DNA from: Paracoccaceae bacterium
GTDB lineage: Bacteria; Pseudomonadota; Alphaproteobacteria; Rhodobacterales; Rhodobacteraceae
Assembly: GCA_023134935.1 (NCBI GenBank)
Contig: JAGLUD010000031.1
Location: 1-7,563, forward strand
Direction of reading: 5' to 3'
DNA: 7,563 nt
The position numbers and the translations under genes were made by a program. Below the pieces are notes generated by a model that saw only the letters and a program-made list of their open reading frames with translations, had not been told where the DNA came from and did not search any database. Positions 6,279-7,563 of the stretch are shown here, one piece after another (the stretch's first letter is position 1; each line of letters starts with the position of its first letter).

Positions 6279-6484
6279 GTTGGTCATTCTGTCCTTGATG
6301 CATCGTTGATTTGTCCGTTTTCGGAAATTTTGACCCGCATGGATCGGCCTTCCAGTATTTATAAGGGCGGCGCGCAATTATTGAAACAGGCCGTTTATAA
6401 CATTCGCTTCGCGTCTGGATTACGAAATGGAACTGGCATAAGGTTTACGAGTGGTGATATGAGGCCACAATTGTGCGCTGAACG

Positions 6485-6492
6485 TTAACCAT
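6485..6492 (+). promoter_or_regulatory. CtrA-like TTAACCAT box upstream of rnd
   Basis: TTAACCAT, a form described for CtrA binding half-sites in alphaproteobacteria, lies 35 bases before the rnd ATG. The full TTAA-N7-TTAA arrangement is not present. A single octamer in an AT-rich intergenic region is weak evidence. Confidence 0.2.
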
Positions 6493-6527
6493 AGCGAACT
6501 ATAGGCTACTACGGCAGGATATTGAAA

Positions 6528-7139
6528 ATGACGAATTACCTTTACCAAAACGATTTGCCGGATGACTTGGACCTTGGGTCTGTCATTGCGATTGATTCCG
6601 AGACAATGGGGTTGTTTCCGCACCGTGATCGTTTGTGTGTAATTCAGCTTTCGTCAGGTGACGGGAATGCACATCTGGTGCAAATCGCGCAAGACCAAAC
6701 TGAGGCTCCTAACCTATGTAAAATGCTGGCTGACCCAGATGTGTTGAAACTTTTCCACTTCGGTCGTTTCGATATTGCGGTGATGCTAAACCGTTTCGGT
6801 GTTGTGACAGCGCCAGTGTTTTGTACGAAGATCGCCTCCAAACTGGTGCGGACGTATACCGACCGCCACGGCTTGAAGAACCTTCTGCAAGAATTGTTGA
6901 AGGTCGATATCTCAAAACAACAGCAATCTTCGGATTGGGGCGCACCGGTGTTGAGCAAGGCGCAGATTGATTATGCAGCCTCGGACGTTTTGTATCTGCA
7001 CAGCTTGATGGATATTCTGAATGAACGTCTTGCGCGCGAAGGGCGCACCGAAATGGCACAAGCCTGCTTCGATTTTCTGCCGCATCGCGCTGCGCTGGAT
7101 TTGGCCGGTTGGCCGGACGTCGATATCTTTTCGCATTGA
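6528..7139 (+). CDS. rnd: Ribonuclease D (short form)
   Basis: A 203-residue cytoplasmic 3'-5' exoribonuclease of the DEDDy group, which trims the 3' ends of tRNA and other small RNA precursors. All catalytic positions are visible: D23 and E25 in IDSETMG, D82 in FHFGRFD, and Y149 with D153 in YAASD. The protein ends soon after the exonuclease domain and lacks the C-terminal HRDC domains of E. coli RNase D (about 375 residues); this short form is usual in alphaproteobacteria. ATG at 6528 is preferred to an in-frame TTG at 6522, since AGGA at 6516-6519 is eight bases from the ATG but only two from the TTG. It lies just upstream of lptC with a 56-base gap, an arrangement I recall from Rhodobacteraceae, and appears functionally independent of the tungstate genes. 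Confidence 0.94.
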   Translation: MTNYLYQNDLPDDLDLGSVIAIDSETMGLFPHRDRLCVIQLSSGDGNAHLVQIAQDQTEAPNLCKMLADPDVLKLFHFGRFDIAVMLNRFGVVTAPVFCTKIASKLVRTYTDRHGLKNLLQELLKVDISKQQQSSDWGAPVLSKAQIDYAASDVLYLHSLMDILNERLAREGRTEMAQACFDFLPHRAALDLAGWPDVDIFSH

Positions 7140-7195
7140 AATTGATGAACTGCGCTATACTTATGCTGCAGTCTTTACGTGCGGAGCTTGGTTAG

Positions 7196-7563
7196 ATGGA
7201 TTTGGGAATTGGCGGATATACCCGGTTTGTTACAATCACGAAGGTAGTGTTGCCGTTGATCGCAATCGGCTTGCTCGGGACGATTTTTCTGTTCACCAAC
7301 GACGACAGCCTAGAGGGTGGCTTCTCTTTTTCCGAAGCAGATTTGGATACGTTGGAATCCGGTATGCGGATTGTTAAACCTCGCATGTTTGGCAGTACCC
7401 CCAATGGTGATCTATATAATTTCGTGGCCGAGACATTGCTGCCGGACTCCCTAACCCCAAGCCTGGTTGAGGCGCAGAAGATTTCCGGCGAGATCCAATA
7501 CCAGACGGGCGGTACCGTTCAGCTTAGCGCTGGCAAGGCCGAGTTTATGCTGGAAGGCAACGA
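7196..7563 (+). CDS. lptC: LPS export protein LptC, 5' part
   Basis: The N-terminal 122 residues of a protein that runs off the right edge. It starts at ATG 7196 with GGAG nine bases upstream. A short cytoplasmic N terminus (DLGIGGYTRF) precedes one membrane segment at about residues 13-33, then a periplasmic beta-rich part begins; this matches LptC, the bitopic protein that passes lipopolysaccharide from LptBFG to LptA. The stretch around ESGMRIVKPRMFG and later VEAQKISGEIQ resembles the repeating strands of the LptC fold in alphaproteobacteria. The position after rnd supports it, and lptA and lptB would be expected next. TATACT at 7156-7161 could be a -10 element for its own promoter, but no matching -35 at 16-18 bases is present. 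The frame ends unfinished, so length and C terminus cannot be judged. Confidence 0.87.
   Translation, partial: MDLGIGGYTRFVTITKVVLPLIAIGLLGTIFLFTNDDSLEGGFSFSEADLDTLESGMRIVKPRMFGSTPNGDLYNFVAETLLPDSLTPSLVEAQKISGEIQYQTGGTVQLSAGKAEFMLEGN

Larger units (their letters stand above)
6184..6527. other. Non-coding control region between the tup operon and rnd
   Basis: About 340 bases without a convincing gene. The left part holds the minus-strand promoter and the ModE-like half-site. In the middle a 75-codon plus-strand frame (6261-6488) has no Shine-Dalgarno sequence and reads like random protein, so it is not called. The right part should contain the rnd promoter: TTGACC at 6330-6335 has no good -10 at normal spacing, so no rnd promoter is assigned. 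TTAACCAT lies at 6485-6492. No strong hairpin followed by a T run was seen on either strand, and no Moco-type riboswitch was recognised. Confidence 0.7.

Noticed and set aside
6261..6488. 75-codon plus-strand frame in the intergenic region
   Set aside because: No ribosome binding site before its ATG, no recognisable motif, and composition like non-coding DNA.
6522..6527. TTG start two codons earlier for rnd
   Set aside because: It is too close to the AGGA ribosome binding site; the ATG at 6528 has proper spacing.
1..7563. CRISPR arrays, insertion sequences, tRNA or rRNA genes, long repeats
   Set aside because: None seen: no regular repeats, transposase-like proteins, or cloverleaf-like sequences were recognised, and nearly all the DNA is covered by ordinary genes.

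Overview
The window looks like a chromosomal segment of an alphaproteobacterium, most probably a Rhodobacteraceae/Roseobacter-group member with moderate GC. This rests on protein resemblance recognised by eye: a biotin/lipoate-ligase-like protein with a DUF4444-type tail followed by a DUF6505-type protein, a short RNase D without HRDC domain next to lptC, and a TupA-type tungstate-binding protein. No database search was possible.

Layout. (1) Bases 1-731, + strand: the 3' part of a multi-cluster 4Fe-4S protein of the kind found beside formate dehydrogenase genes in this family. (2) 728-1489, - strand: an exported monohaem c-type cytochrome that meets the ferredoxin gene tail to tail with a 4-base overlap. 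(3) 1549-3823, + strand: three tightly coupled genes, the P-loop Fe-S carrier ATPase mrp, a biotin/lipoate-ligase-like protein that lacks the expected catalytic residues, and a DUF6505-type protein, joined by two ATGA overlaps. (4) 3850-6183, - strand: the tungstate ABC importer in the order tupB-tupC-tupA, all overlapping, possibly led by an undescribed 43-codon ORF that itself overlaps tupB by ATGA and has a good sigma-70-like promoter in front. (5) 6184-6527: about 340 bases of non-coding DNA holding the divergent control regions. (6) 6528-7563, + strand: rnd (RNase D) and the start of lptC, which belong to RNA processing and LPS export and appear unrelated to the rest.

How the genes may work together. 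Tungstate import, an Fe-S cluster carrier, a polyferredoxin and a periplasmic cytochrome side by side fit supply and assembly of a tungsten- or molybdenum-dependent Fe-S enzyme such as formate dehydrogenase, whose genes would be expected to the left of the window. That is inference from neighbourhood. The most striking observation is that the N-terminal half of the cytochrome resembles the two ends of the TupA protein encoded 2.4 kb away, with the middle missing: a miniature, probably non-binding TupA-like domain fused to a c-type haem domain. The other notable items are the degenerate ligase-like protein and the candidate small gene leading the tup operon.
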